Origin: Mucinivorans sp036654415
GTDB taxonomy: Bacteria > Bacteroidota > Bacteroidia > Bacteroidales > Rikenellaceae
Reading direction: 5' to 3'
NCBI GenBank assembly: GCA_036654415.1
Contig: JAVVSB010000010.1
Span: forward strand, 1 to 46,151
Length of the DNA: 46,151 nt
Notes under the pieces: model-generated
Databases searched by the model: none
Told to the model about the DNA's origin: nothing
Seen by the model: only the letters and a program-made list of their open reading frames with translations
In this document: positions 32,209 through 41,001 of the stretch, in pieces
How positions within the stretch are numbered: the stretch's first letter is position 1
Layout of the letters: every line of letters starts with the position of its first letter
Position numbers and translations under genes: made by a program

Positions 32209-32240
32209 CAAAGTTATAAAAATTTATCAGTTTTTACAAT
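32209..32240 (-). promoter_or_regulatory. Promoter of the HU-CCDC81 gene
   Basis: On the minus strand a TTG lies 20 nt upstream of TAACTTTG (32216-32209), fitting the TTG / TAnnTTTG spacing. The predicted leader is about 30 nt. The remaining 200 bp up to the decarboxylase gene is AT-rich, and I see no exact -7 box for the plus strand there. Confidence 0.6.
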
Positions 32241-32436
32241 TTTCATAAAAAAATTCCCTTTAATAGCTCTCTTTAGGTGTAATAATGTTTTGTGGTTTGC
32301 AAAAAAATAACAATCTTTGTCCATTCAAATCCGATGCAGCTACATTGACTAAATATTGGCAATCCAACTACTTTGCATTTGAAATAATACCATAATTCAA
32401 CAGTGTTAATTCTTAAAATAATAGTCAAAAAAGAGT

Positions 32437-33831
32437 ATGAAAAATAAATACATTGACCTTATCGAGCAAACCTTCGAGTTCCCACAGGATGAGTTTATGG
32501 TGAGTGATGGGGACCTCAATTTTCATGATGTGCCCCTAATGGATATTATCAAACAGTATGGAACGCCGCTCAAGATTACCTATCTGCCTAAGATAAGTCA
32601 GCAGATTCAACGTGCCAAAAAGCTCTTCAATGTAGCCATGGCCAAGGTCGATTATCGAGGTTCATATAACTACTGCTACTGCACCAAAAGTTCGCATTTT
32701 AGCTTTGTGTTGGAAGAGGCTCTTAAGAACAAAATCAATCTCGAGACCTCCTCGGCCTACGACATTCATATCATCAACTCCCTCTACGAGAGCGGCCTGC
32801 TCGACAAGGATATTTATATTGTCTGTAATGGTTATAAAAGGCCTCAGTATGTGAACAATATAGCCCAATTGATTGCCGATGGTTTCCACAATACTATTCC
32901 CATTCTCGATGGTAAGGACGACCTCGATTTACTGGATGCTCAGGTCAAATCGCCTTGTCAAATCGGTATACGTATCGCCTCTGAAGAGGAGCCTAAATTT
33001 GATTTTTATACCTCTCGTCTAGGTATCCGCTACTCCGAAATCTTGACCTATTACCAAGAGAAGATAGCCTCTAACGAGAAGTTTTCGCTCAAGATGCTCC
33101 ACTTCTTTATCAACACTGGCATTCGCGACACAGCCTACTACTGGAGTGAGCTCAATAAGTGCTTGGCTATCTATGTTGCGCTCAAAAAGATATGCCCAAC
33201 GCTTGATAGTTTGAACATCGGAGGTGGCTTCCCAATCAAGAACTCGCTGGCCTTCAACTACGACTATGAGTATATGACCGAGGAGATTGTTTCACAGATT
33301 AAGAGCTACTGTAACCTTAACAAAGTGGATGAGCCCAATATATTCACCGAGTTTGGTTCCTTCACCGTTGGTGAAGCTGGGGCCACTCTTTACTCCATCA
33401 TCAACCAACGTCAGCAGAACGACCGTGAGATATGGTACATGATTGACTCCTCTTTTATGACTACTCTTCCCGATACTTGGGGCATCAATCAGCGGTATAT
33501 TATGTTGGCCATCAACAATTGGGACAAGGAGTATCAGCGTGTCTTTCTGGGGGGACTCACCTGCGACAGTGAGGATTTCTACAACGCCGAGGCTCACCAA
33601 AACGCCATCTACCTGCCCAAGCTCAACGGTGGCGAGCCTCAGTATATAGGTTTTTTCCACACTGGGGCCTACCAAGAGTCGCTCGGAGGTTACGGAGGCA
33701 TCCAACACTGCCTGATTCCTGCCCCAAAACATATCATCATAGACATCGATAAAGAGACTGGCGAATACACCACTCGTCTCTTTGCCAAGGAGCAGTCCTA
33801 TCGCTCTATGATGCGTATTTTGGGCTACTAA
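32437..33831 (+). CDS. Fold-III PLP decarboxylase, arginine decarboxylase-like
   Basis: The 464-residue enzyme is an alanine-racemase-fold (type III) PLP decarboxylase. The PLP lysine is near residue 84 (YCYCTKSSHF); the glycine loop is LNIGGGFPIKNSL; the C-terminal active-site region contains LGGLTCDSEDFY (Cys-Asp) and FFHTGAYQESLGG. Close relatives in Bacteroidota are usually labelled arginine decarboxylase, for agmatine and polyamine synthesis, but they are far shorter than E. coli SpeA, and carboxynorspermidine or diaminopimelate decarboxylase activity is not excluded. It stands alone between the HU-CCDC81 gene and a repeat plus terminator. Confidence 0.8.
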   Translation: MKNKYIDLIEQTFEFPQDEFMVSDGDLNFHDVPLMDIIKQYGTPLKITYLPKISQQIQRAKKLFNVAMAKVDYRGSYNYCYCTKSSHFSFVLEEALKNKINLETSSAYDIHIINSLYESGLLDKDIYIVCNGYKRPQYVNNIAQLIADGFHNTIPILDGKDDLDLLDAQVKSPCQIGIRIASEEEPKFDFYTSRLGIRYSEILTYYQEKIASNEKFSLKMLHFFINTGIRDTAYYWSELNKCLAIYVALKKICPTLDSLNIGGGFPIKNSLAFNYDYEYMTEEIVSQIKSYCNLNKVDEPNIFTEFGSFTVGEAGATLYSIINQRQQNDREIWYMIDSSFMTTLPDTWGINQRYIMLAINNWDKEYQRVFLGGLTCDSEDFYNAEAHQNAIYLPKLNGGEPQYIGFFHTGAYQESLGGYGGIQHCLIPAPKHIIIDIDKETGEYTTRLFAKEQSYRSMMRILGY

Positions 33832-33894
33832 GAACAACATATTGCCTGACTTTTTGTGCGGGTAAAATATTGTGTTTTACTATGTAACTCCTTT

Positions 33895-33961
33895 CAAACA
33901 TCAGCGGAAAAAGAGTATAAAAGGGTGGTAATAAAATGTAGTAAAGAAATTAAAACAGCTT
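33895..33961 (-). repeat. MITE-like repeat, copy D (truncated half)
   Basis: The stretch CATCAGCGGAAAAAGAGTAT through AATTAAAACAGCTT matches about the first 70 bases of the element (reverse orientation, like copy B), including the intact terminal repeat. The other half is lost or too diverged. CTTAG follows it directly, as at copy B. It is 63 bp past the decarboxylase stop codon. Confidence 0.7.
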
Positions 33962-34008
33962 CTTAGAGTCTTTAAACGACAGTGTTGTTCCTTGAATGTA
34001 TTGTACAG

Positions 34009-34064
34009 AAAACTAGCAGAGGCCTATTTCGGTGAATTACGAAATAGGCCTCTGCTAGTTTTTT
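34009..34064. terminator. Large bidirectional terminator, decarboxylase / MFS gene
   Basis: Perfect 23-base arms (34009-34031 and 34040-34062; core CTAGCAGAGGCCTATTTCG) enclose an 8-nt loop with A/T tracts on both sides. It lies between convergent genes. Confidence 0.9.
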
Positions 34065-34074
34065 AAGGTTCTGC

Positions 34075-35490
34075 TTATTTTGTACTTGGGTTCTCCAGTC
34101 CGTAACCTTTTATGCGGTCTTCGCGTTTGAGCAATAACCCCATACCAACGGCACATATACCTAGGAACATAAACATCAGCATAGGTACGGTGTAGTCATA
34201 GACTGCATCTTCGGTGAGCGTGGCCATGGAGATAAGGCCAAAATGTTCGCGTACGTAGGCCACCAAAGCGGGCATCCCAGCCAGCCCCAAATTCTGCATC
34301 CAAAATATCAGCGCAAAGGCTGTACCCAATCTATTTTCTGGTATAATCTTAGCCACCGAGGGCCACATTGCAGAGGGGACCAGCGAGAAGGCCACCCCAA
34401 GCAGCACCACCAAACCAGCCGCAAAGGGCCAATAGTCCAGACCAGGAATGGCAAATAGAGCATATATCCCCACCAGCATGGCCGAGCCTATAATCATGAT
34501 TGTGGCTCCGTGCCCCTTTTTGTCATAAATATTACCAAAGAGTGGCGTGAGTAGGATGGTCCCAAAGGGCAACAATGATGGAATAGAGCCCGCAATGTCG
34601 AAATCTACATTGAACTTACTACTAATAAACAGTGTGGCGAACTTCAGGAATGGGAAAACTGCCGAGTAGAAGAGTAGGCACATAAAGGCTATATACCAAA
34701 AGCCGCGTACCTTGATAATCTGCAATATATCGGCCATTTTAAACTTCTCTTCCGCCGATAGCCCCTCTTGGGCCCGTTCGGCATCCAGTTTACGGTCCAT
34801 AAATGTGAACACTATAAAGCAGAGAAAGCCACCCAATAGTACCACGATACCCACCAATAATGGGGCTGAGATTTGTTGGTTGAAATAGTTGAAGATAGGC
34901 ATTGGCAGCAACATTGCCATGGCTGTGCCCAGACGTGCAAAGGCCACATTCATACCCAAAGCCAGAGCCATCGAGCCGCTACTTTTAAACCACCGCACGA
35001 TGATTTTTGTAGCCGTTATCCCGATTGTTTCGTATCCCACTGCAAAGATGGCGTAGCCCGCTGAGGCCACCAGCACCTGAGTGTTGAAGGTGCGCATGCC
35101 GAAAAACCAAAAGGTGACCTCTGTGGGGTCTAGGTTGCCCGTTGCTGGGTCCATGACCGTTGGTGTCATAAATTCTAGGGCGTAGTATTTGATAAGCAAC
35201 CCCACCACCATAACCCCCACGGCCAGTACACCTGTGCGGCGGGGGCCCAGCTTGTCGAGCACGATACCCGAGAAGATGAGCATACAGAATGTGAAGTTGA
35301 GCCATCCATAGGCACTATTAAAAATCCCATAGTCTGAGCCACTCCATCCGATTTGGTACAACTCATTTTCCAGAGGTGCCATCACGTCGGTCAGAAAGTA
35401 GCCGCACATCATAGTCAGCGAGACCATAACCAGCACTGTCCAACGTGCGGCGGCACTTTCGCTCAGCGTTTTCCGTAATTTTTCTACCAT
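34075..35490 (-). CDS. Major facilitator superfamily transporter
   Basis: The 471-residue protein has 12 hydrophobic segments split by a charged central loop (DRKLDAERAQEGLSAEEKF, about 230-250). The MFS signature after helix 2 reads IVLDKLGPRRTGV, and a second loop reads NIYDKKGHGATIM. The MFS group is closest in feel to MFSD1/sugar-phosphate or nitrate-type porters, but the substrate is not readable. It follows the GH110-like glycosidase gene by 12 bp in the same direction, so uptake of a released sugar is a reasonable inference. Confidence 0.88.
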   Translation of the reverse strand: MVEKLRKTLSESAAARWTVLVMVSLTMMCGYFLTDVMAPLENELYQIGWSGSDYGIFNSAYGWLNFTFCMLIFSGIVLDKLGPRRTGVLAVGVMVVGLLIKYYALEFMTPTVMDPATGNLDPTEVTFWFFGMRTFNTQVLVASAGYAIFAVGYETIGITATKIIVRWFKSSGSMALALGMNVAFARLGTAMAMLLPMPIFNYFNQQISAPLLVGIVVLLGGFLCFIVFTFMDRKLDAERAQEGLSAEEKFKMADILQIIKVRGFWYIAFMCLLFYSAVFPFLKFATLFISSKFNVDFDIAGSIPSLLPFGTILLTPLFGNIYDKKGHGATIMIIGSAMLVGIYALFAIPGLDYWPFAAGLVVLLGVAFSLVPSAMWPSVAKIIPENRLGTAFALIFWMQNLGLAGMPALVAYVREHFGLISMATLTEDAVYDYTVPMLMFMFLGICAVGMGLLLKREDRIKGYGLENPSTK

Positions 35491-35502
35491 TATTTCGTCT
35501 GT

Positions 35503-37332
35503 CTATTTGCTTAGTATGTCTTTCGTGTCATCGTATCCACCCTCAAAATCGTTATTTTCGATGGTCACATTTTTCGTACGTTCCAACAAGAAGCGGTGGT
35601 TATTCCAGTGGAAAGGGGCATACTCTTTGCTCTGTGTAATCTTATTATTTCTAAAAGTTAGGCCGTCAATGCTCTTGGCATAAAGAATAGGGCTATCGAA
35701 AGTCTCAAAAACATTATCCTCAATCACAACTCCACCACCATTCCCGCCGTGGAAATATTTTGTCTGCCCCTTTAAATTTGGTATTTCAGGGTAGATGGAG
35801 ATAATGGCATTGGTGAATTGGAACATATTAGTTAGTGCATTGACAAATTTATTTTTACGAATCACCACATCACGGCAGGCACCTGTCTCATACCATCCGT
35901 TGCAGTCGCCACAGAGTAAAATGGCTGTGCCAGAGGTGTGGTCAAAAAGGTTCCCCTGGATAACTGTTTTTCTTGGCGTACTGAAGAGCGTTCCACGAGC
36001 TCTGTTATTTCTAATAGTGTTGTCTGCAAAAATTACTTCGGGTGTCCACTCTAGATTTTCGATACCGAACCCTTGCTCTGGGCCGACGCAGGGCTCCAAT
36101 GGTTGTGCGAATTCAATTTCATACTCGCGTGCGCCCTCTATTTTATCTTTGTCATGCGGTTTGATGGCTGTGATGGTGTTTATTCCATCCAGTAGTTCCA
36201 TAGTTTCTGAGCGTACAATCTGCACGCTGTCACCTACGCGCCCCCACTCAAAACCCCAGGCTTGGTCATGCATATAGCGTGCTATCACCTTGGTTGGCGA
36301 GAGTCGCTCTATCACCTTGAGGTAGGTTCCGTGCACATTGATGGCATCATCCATCATATTTTCGTATAGCCCACCCACCGAGCTTAGCATACCCTTGCAG
36401 CCCGAAAAGTGGGTGGCATCGGCCTGTGTTGTAAAGTAGCGGGGGTCGTTTTTGTCACGTAGTGCAACCGAGAAGCCGTTGAGCCATATATTCTCGCTCA
36501 TCTGGGCAAGTAGCCCCATCCCTTCGGCATAGTGAACTTGGATATTTTCAAGATGTGTGTCTTTGTCGTGGCTCATAAACACCCCTGGTGTTGGGCGCAT
36601 CCATGTACGGCATGCCACAACCGTTCCTGGAATCAATTTGTCGTTCTTCCAGGCCACCTTCATTAGTCTAGGTTCAATCTCCTGCACCCCCGAGGTGGCC
36701 ACCCCTATATCGCTTGTGCGGTAGACCATATGTTTTGTGTTGAGCTCAAAGGCGATACCAGAGCCTTGAGTGTGGGCCCAATTTTCGCCATAGGCTACCA
36801 CAGTGCCCTTTTCTATGCGGTACTTAACCCATGGAGCTATTCGATAGGTGATTATCCCTTTTACCGTGTCGTTGCTCTCGATTTGAATCTGCATAATTTG
36901 CGGATTCGGATTGTCTACAGAGAGGTTTTTTATGGTGCAATTGGTCGAGCGGAGTAGAGCAATGGGCAACATACGGCCGTTGAAATAGAGGTCACTTCCC
37001 CCACCATCCAAGGTGAAATCGACCATATCCTCAATGGCGATGCCTACCGTTTTGGGGTTGGTCTGGTCGTGGTTGGATATATAATATTCGCGTATGGCAG
37101 CACCTTGAGCCATGAAGTCGTAACGTCCTTTTTTTAGGGCCAACACTGAGCTACGACCTTTGGGTGTTTGGCTCTTGATAAACTTTAGAGCTTCCTGCAT
37201 CAGAGGTGACATATTGTCACCTGTGTTTGGCACAATTCCAAAGCGAGTTCCTTGATAGATAATTGGTTTGGCTCCGTAGCTTGTCCCTAAGCCGAGCATA
37301 AGGCAACAGAGGATAACGATAAATTTACGCAT
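35503..37332 (-). CDS. Secreted right-handed beta-helix protein, GH110-like alpha-1,3-galactosidase
   Basis: The 609-residue protein has a signal peptide (1-20, MRKFIVILCCLML ... SYGA) and a parallel beta-helix body with many NxI/TFRNN rungs (LTFRNNKITQ, VTIENNDFEG, GVVIEDNVFE). The segment GLYENMMDDAINVHGTYLKV with an Asp-Asp pair resembles GH110 alpha-1,3-galactosidases, which remove the terminal galactose of blood-group-B-type or linear alpha-1,3-galactosyl glycans. The ATG at 37332 is chosen for the signal peptide. A hairpin terminator sits 14 bp upstream, and the MFS gene follows by 12 bp. The GH110 call is from motif memory; a general beta-helix hydrolase is the fallback. Confidence 0.72.
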   Translation of the reverse strand: MRKFIVILCCLMLGLGTSYGAKPIIYQGTRFGIVPNTGDNMSPLMQEALKFIKSQTPKGRSSVLALKKGRYDFMAQGAAIREYYISNHDQTNPKTVGIAIEDMVDFTLDGGGSDLYFNGRMLPIALLRSTNCTIKNLSVDNPNPQIMQIQIESNDTVKGIITYRIAPWVKYRIEKGTVVAYGENWAHTQGSGIAFELNTKHMVYRTSDIGVATSGVQEIEPRLMKVAWKNDKLIPGTVVACRTWMRPTPGVFMSHDKDTHLENIQVHYAEGMGLLAQMSENIWLNGFSVALRDKNDPRYFTTQADATHFSGCKGMLSSVGGLYENMMDDAINVHGTYLKVIERLSPTKVIARYMHDQAWGFEWGRVGDSVQIVRSETMELLDGINTITAIKPHDKDKIEGAREYEIEFAQPLEPCVGPEQGFGIENLEWTPEVIFADNTIRNNRARGTLFSTPRKTVIQGNLFDHTSGTAILLCGDCNGWYETGACRDVVIRKNKFVNALTNMFQFTNAIISIYPEIPNLKGQTKYFHGGNGGGVVIEDNVFETFDSPILYAKSIDGLTFRNNKITQSKEYAPFHWNNHRFLLERTKNVTIENNDFEGGYDDTKDILSK

Positions 37333-37345
37333 GATTTTTTTGTAT

Positions 37346-37376
37346 AAAAACGGAGTGCGATTCACACTCCGTTTGG
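37346..37376 (-). terminator. Terminator after pheS
   Basis: On the minus strand AAACGGAGTG, a 7-nt loop and CACTCCG are followed by TTTTTAT. It lies right after the pheS stop and 14 bp before the glycosidase ATG, so that gene needs readthrough or a promoter inside pheS. Confidence 0.75.
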
Positions 37377-37377
37377 T

Positions 37378-38403
37378 TTAGATGATTGGTTTAAATTGTT
37401 CCAGGAACCTTATGTCGTTCTCGAAGTAGAGCCTCAAATCGCGCACCCCATAGAGCAACATTGCCATACGTTCAACCCCCATGCCGAAGGCAAAACCACT
37501 ATATTTTTTACTGTCTATGCCGCACTCTTCCAGTACATTGGGGTCTACCATTCCAGCTCCCATAATCTCCAACCAGCCAGTGTGTTTACACACATTGCAT
37601 CCCTTGCCCCCGCATAGGTTGCACGAGACATCGACCTCGGTCGAAGGCTCGGTGAAGGGAAAGTATGAAGGACGCATACGAATCTGACTTTTTTCGCCAA
37701 AAAGCTCTTGTGCAAAATATTGTATAGTCTGTTTAAGGTCGGCAAAGCTCACATTTTCATCAATATATAACCCCTCAATTTGGTGGAAAATACAGTGAGC
37801 ACGGTACGAGATAGCCTCGTTGCGGAAGACCCTGCCTGGGCAAACCACGCGAATGGGTGGTTTTTGGCTCTTCATTACACGTACCTGAATTGAACTGGTG
37901 TGGGTACGCAAAAGTATCTCTTTGTCCAAGAAGAAAGTATCCTGCATGTCGCGTGCTGGGTGTTCTGGCGGGAAATTTAGAGCCGTGAACACATGCCAGT
38001 CATCCTCAATTTCAGGGCCGTCAGCTGTTGTAAAACCGATGCGGCCAAAAATATCAAGCACCCTCTCTCTGACGAGGGTTATGGGGTGGCGCGTCCCCAC
38101 TTTTTCGGGGGTAGCTGGGCGTGAAAAGTCGAAATCTGTGGCCGAGCAAGTCTGCTCCGATGCCATCTGTTCGGCCTGCTCCTTAAGTATATTAATACGC
38201 TCGATAGCGGCGTTTTTTAGGCGGTTAACTACCTGACCTAAAGTCTTTTTATCCTCAGCTGGTAGAGCTTTGAATTCTTCAAAAAGGGTAGTAATCTCCC
38301 CTTTTTTACCCATCATAGCGATGCGAAACTCCTCAATTTTTGTTAATGAATCGGCACGAAACTGCTCGACACGGTCAAGTAAATCTTCAATTTTCTTTTG
38401 CAT
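37378..38403 (-). CDS. pheS: Phenylalanyl-tRNA synthetase alpha subunit
   Basis: PheS forms the catalytic half of the (alpha-beta)2 synthetase that charges tRNA-Phe. The 341 residues have an N-terminal coiled coil (about 1-85) and the class II core: HPITLVRERVLDIFGRIGF, motif 2 around FHQIEGLYIDENVSFADLK, and motif 3 GFAFGMGVERMAMLLYGV. A CNLCGGKGCNVCKHTGW cysteine cluster is present, as in many bacterial PheS. ATG at 38403 is preferred over an upstream ORF start. pheT is not adjacent, as is common in Bacteroidota. A TACTTTTG box lies at 38435-38428. Confidence 0.97.
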   Translation of the reverse strand: MQKKIEDLLDRVEQFRADSLTKIEEFRIAMMGKKGEITTLFEEFKALPAEDKKTLGQVVNRLKNAAIERINILKEQAEQMASEQTCSATDFDFSRPATPEKVGTRHPITLVRERVLDIFGRIGFTTADGPEIEDDWHVFTALNFPPEHPARDMQDTFFLDKEILLRTHTSSIQVRVMKSQKPPIRVVCPGRVFRNEAISYRAHCIFHQIEGLYIDENVSFADLKQTIQYFAQELFGEKSQIRMRPSYFPFTEPSTEVDVSCNLCGGKGCNVCKHTGWLEIMGAGMVDPNVLEECGIDSKKYSGFAFGMGVERMAMLLYGVRDLRLYFENDIRFLEQFKPII

Positions 38404-38427
38404 AATGTCTCGTAAAATTATATAGTG

Positions 38428-38456
38428 CAAAAGTAGTTATAATTTTTTTAACTTTG
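38428..38456. promoter_or_regulatory. Back-to-back promoters pheS / mutS2
   Basis: TACTTTTG on the minus strand (38435-38428) serves pheS, and TAACTTTG on the plus strand (38449-38456) serves mutS2. The plus box ends 9 nt before the mutS2 ATG. Confidence 0.55.
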
Positions 38457-38465
38457 CACCCGTAA

Positions 38466-40946
38466 ATGATTTATCCAAACGATTTTCCTCTGCGCGTTGG
38501 TTTTGAGCGCGTGGCTCAGGGCGTGAGTTCGCTCTGCAATACAGCTTGTGCCGCCCAGATGGTGGAGCAGGCCAGTTTTATGACCGACTACCACTCTGTG
38601 GTTGCTGAGCAGAGTAGGTGTCATCAGATGCGTGCTGTGGTTATGCTTGAGGGGGATTTTCCGCGCGAGGGTTACACCGACATCAACCATTTTTTGCTCA
38701 AGGCGCGGGTCTTAGGTAACTATTTAAGTGCAGAGGAGTTGGTCGAGCTGCGCAAGGCTTTGGAGCTGCTAGCAGCGCTGAGGCGTTTTTTTGCTTCCAA
38801 AGCCAACAACCCCTATCCGCTTTTGTTGGAGCTTATTGCTCCTGTCGCTGATTTTAGTTTTTTATTAGGCCAAATAGAGTCCATTATCGATAAATTCGGT
38901 CGTATCAAGGATACCGCTTCGCCAGCCTTGCGCGATATTCGGGCCGAGATTCACCTCAAGAGTTCGCAGATTTCTAAGCGACTTCAGCAGATACTGCATT
39001 CGGCTCAGGCCGAGGGTTATGCCGAGGCCGACAGCTCCATCACCATCCGCGAGGGGCGGGCTCTGATTCCCGTAGTTGCAGGGGCCAAACGCAAGGTGCG
39101 AGGCATGGTTCACAGTGAGTCGGCTACTGGACGCACGGCCTATATCGAGCCCATCGAGGTGGTGGAGCTCAATAACGAAATACGTGAGGCCGAGGCTGCC
39201 GAAAAACGTGAAATTATCAAGATTCTCACCCTCTTTACTGAATCCCTACGCCCCTATATCGACCAACTTTTACAGGCAGGCGTGGTTATTGCTACCTTCG
39301 ATTTTTTAATGGCCAAAGCTCTTTATGGCATAACCATCAACGCCACCATGCCCATTATAGAGGATTCTCAGCAAATTCTGTTGCGCTCGGCTCGCCATCC
39401 ACAGCTGGAGGCGGCCCTCAAAAAAGAGGGTAAGAGTATTGTCCCGCTCTCTTTAGAGTTGGATTCCCAGAAGAGGATTCTTTTGATTTCGGGCCCTAAT
39501 GCGGGAGGGAAATCGGTCTGCCTCAAAACTGTAGGCCTAATGCAATACATGCTTCAATGTGGCTTTCCAGTGCCATTATTGGACAATTCGCAGATGGGGA
39601 TTTTTGACTCTCTTTTTATCGACATTGGTGACCAACAATCCCTTGAGGACGACCTTTCGACCTACTCCTCTCACCTGAGCAACATGAAGACACTGCTTGG
39701 TGGTGCCACCGAACGGAGTCTCTTTCTCATTGACGAGTTTGGTAGTGGCACCGAGCCCCACACTGGTGGGGCTATTTCGGAGGCTATTTTGGAACAGTTG
39801 CTGCTTCGTGGTGCCTTTGGGGTCATAACTACTCACTATGCCAATCTAAAGTATTTTGCCACCTCGGCTACGGGCATCGAAAATGGAGCTATGACCTTTG
39901 ATGTTCAGCATATTCGTCCGCTCTTTCGTTTGGAGCAGGGTAGGGCTGGTAGCTCCTTTGCCTTTGAAATTGCGCGTAAAATAGGGTTGCCTGAGTCCAT
40001 CATCAGTCGTGCTAACGAGAAGATAGGTACCGAACAGGTCAATCTCGAAAAACAACTTCGCGAGGCTGCGCGTGACAAACGTTATTGGGAAAATAAGCGT
40101 GAGCGTATTCGTCAAACCGAAAAGAGTGCCTTTCAGACGGCCACTCAATACGAGGCTGAGTTGAGCGAAATCCAGGCCAAACGCCGTGAGCTTATTGCCG
40201 CAGCTAAGGCCGAGGCTCGGGAGTTGGTGGCTGAGGCTAACCGACAGATTGAGCGTACCATACGCGAGGTTCGCGAGGCTGCTGCTTCAGCCCAAAGTAC
40301 CAAGGAGGTGCGTGCAGAGTTTAATACCTTTCGCCAAGAGCTTGCCTCGTCTGTGCCCACTGCCCAGGACGAAATTGACCGCAAGATAGAGCTGCTTCGA
40401 CAAAAAGAGCAGCGTCGCATTGAGCGTACCGCTCAGCGCGCTGCTAGTCGAGCAGAGGCTGCTCCTGTGGCGCAGCCCAAAGCTCAAATAGCCCTTAGCG
40501 TGGGGGCCAATGTTCGTATGAGAGGGCAGCAGACCGTGGGGCGGATACTCTCGATAAGTGGCAATAAATGTACGGTTGCCTTTGGCAATATCATTACCCC
40601 ACTGGATGGCAAACGGTTGGATATAGTGGCTCCAGAGCAGGTCAAGAAAGAGGTTCCGCTGGCCTCAGTTCAGTCGTATAATACTTTGGAAAAGAAGGTA
40701 AATTTCTACGAACAGTTGGATATTCGAGGCTCTCGGGTGGCTGATGCCATACCCGTGGTTCAGAGCTTTATCGACGAGGCAGTGATGCTTGGTTTTCACA
40801 GCGTTAAGATTTTACACGGCAAGGGTACTGGAGCCCTCAAGCAGGATGTGCGCCAATATTTGGCCACTCTTCCATTTGTCAAAAGTTTGCGCGACGAGCA
40901 CGAAGAGTTTGGCGGTGCTGGCATCACCGTGGTTGAGATAGATTAA
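38466..40946 (+). CDS. mutS2: MutS2 family ATPase/endonuclease
   Basis: MutS2 suppresses homologous recombination and, in some bacteria, rescues collided ribosomes; it does not do mismatch repair. The 826 residues lack MutS domains I-II and start with the core/lever region. Then come the ATPase (Walker A GPNAGGKS near 342, Walker B LIDEFGSGTEPHTGG near 420), a long coiled coil (about 515-665, KQLREAARDKRYWENKRE) and a C-terminal Smr nuclease domain (LDIRGSRVADAI near 750, ILHGKGTGAL). All catalytic landmarks are present and the length is typical. Confidence 0.97.
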   Translation: MIYPNDFPLRVGFERVAQGVSSLCNTACAAQMVEQASFMTDYHSVVAEQSRCHQMRAVVMLEGDFPREGYTDINHFLLKARVLGNYLSAEELVELRKALELLAALRRFFASKANNPYPLLLELIAPVADFSFLLGQIESIIDKFGRIKDTASPALRDIRAEIHLKSSQISKRLQQILHSAQAEGYAEADSSITIREGRALIPVVAGAKRKVRGMVHSESATGRTAYIEPIEVVELNNEIREAEAAEKREIIKILTLFTESLRPYIDQLLQAGVVIATFDFLMAKALYGITINATMPIIEDSQQILLRSARHPQLEAALKKEGKSIVPLSLELDSQKRILLISGPNAGGKSVCLKTVGLMQYMLQCGFPVPLLDNSQMGIFDSLFIDIGDQQSLEDDLSTYSSHLSNMKTLLGGATERSLFLIDEFGSGTEPHTGGAISEAILEQLLLRGAFGVITTHYANLKYFATSATGIENGAMTFDVQHIRPLFRLEQGRAGSSFAFEIARKIGLPESIISRANEKIGTEQVNLEKQLREAARDKRYWENKRERIRQTEKSAFQTATQYEAELSEIQAKRRELIAAAKAEARELVAEANRQIERTIREVREAAASAQSTKEVRAEFNTFRQELASSVPTAQDEIDRKIELLRQKEQRRIERTAQRAASRAEAAPVAQPKAQIALSVGANVRMRGQQTVGRILSISGNKCTVAFGNIITPLDGKRLDIVAPEQVKKEVPLASVQSYNTLEKKVNFYEQLDIRGSRVADAIPVVQSFIDEAVMLGFHSVKILHGKGTGALKQDVRQYLATLPFVKSLRDEHEEFGGAGITVVEID

Positions 40947-40951
40947 TGACA

Positions 40952-40983
40952 TTGAACAACTTCGCAAGTTTTTATTACCTTTG
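40952..40983 (+). promoter_or_regulatory. Promoter of the MBOAT-SGNH gene pair
   Basis: TTG at 40952-40954 and TACCTTTG at 40976-40983 are 21 nt apart, a good Bacteroidota -33/-7 pair. It lies in the 55-bp gap after mutS2, so the acyltransferase genes have their own promoter. Confidence 0.65.
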
Positions 40984-41001
40984 CAGCAAAAATATTGAAC
41001 T

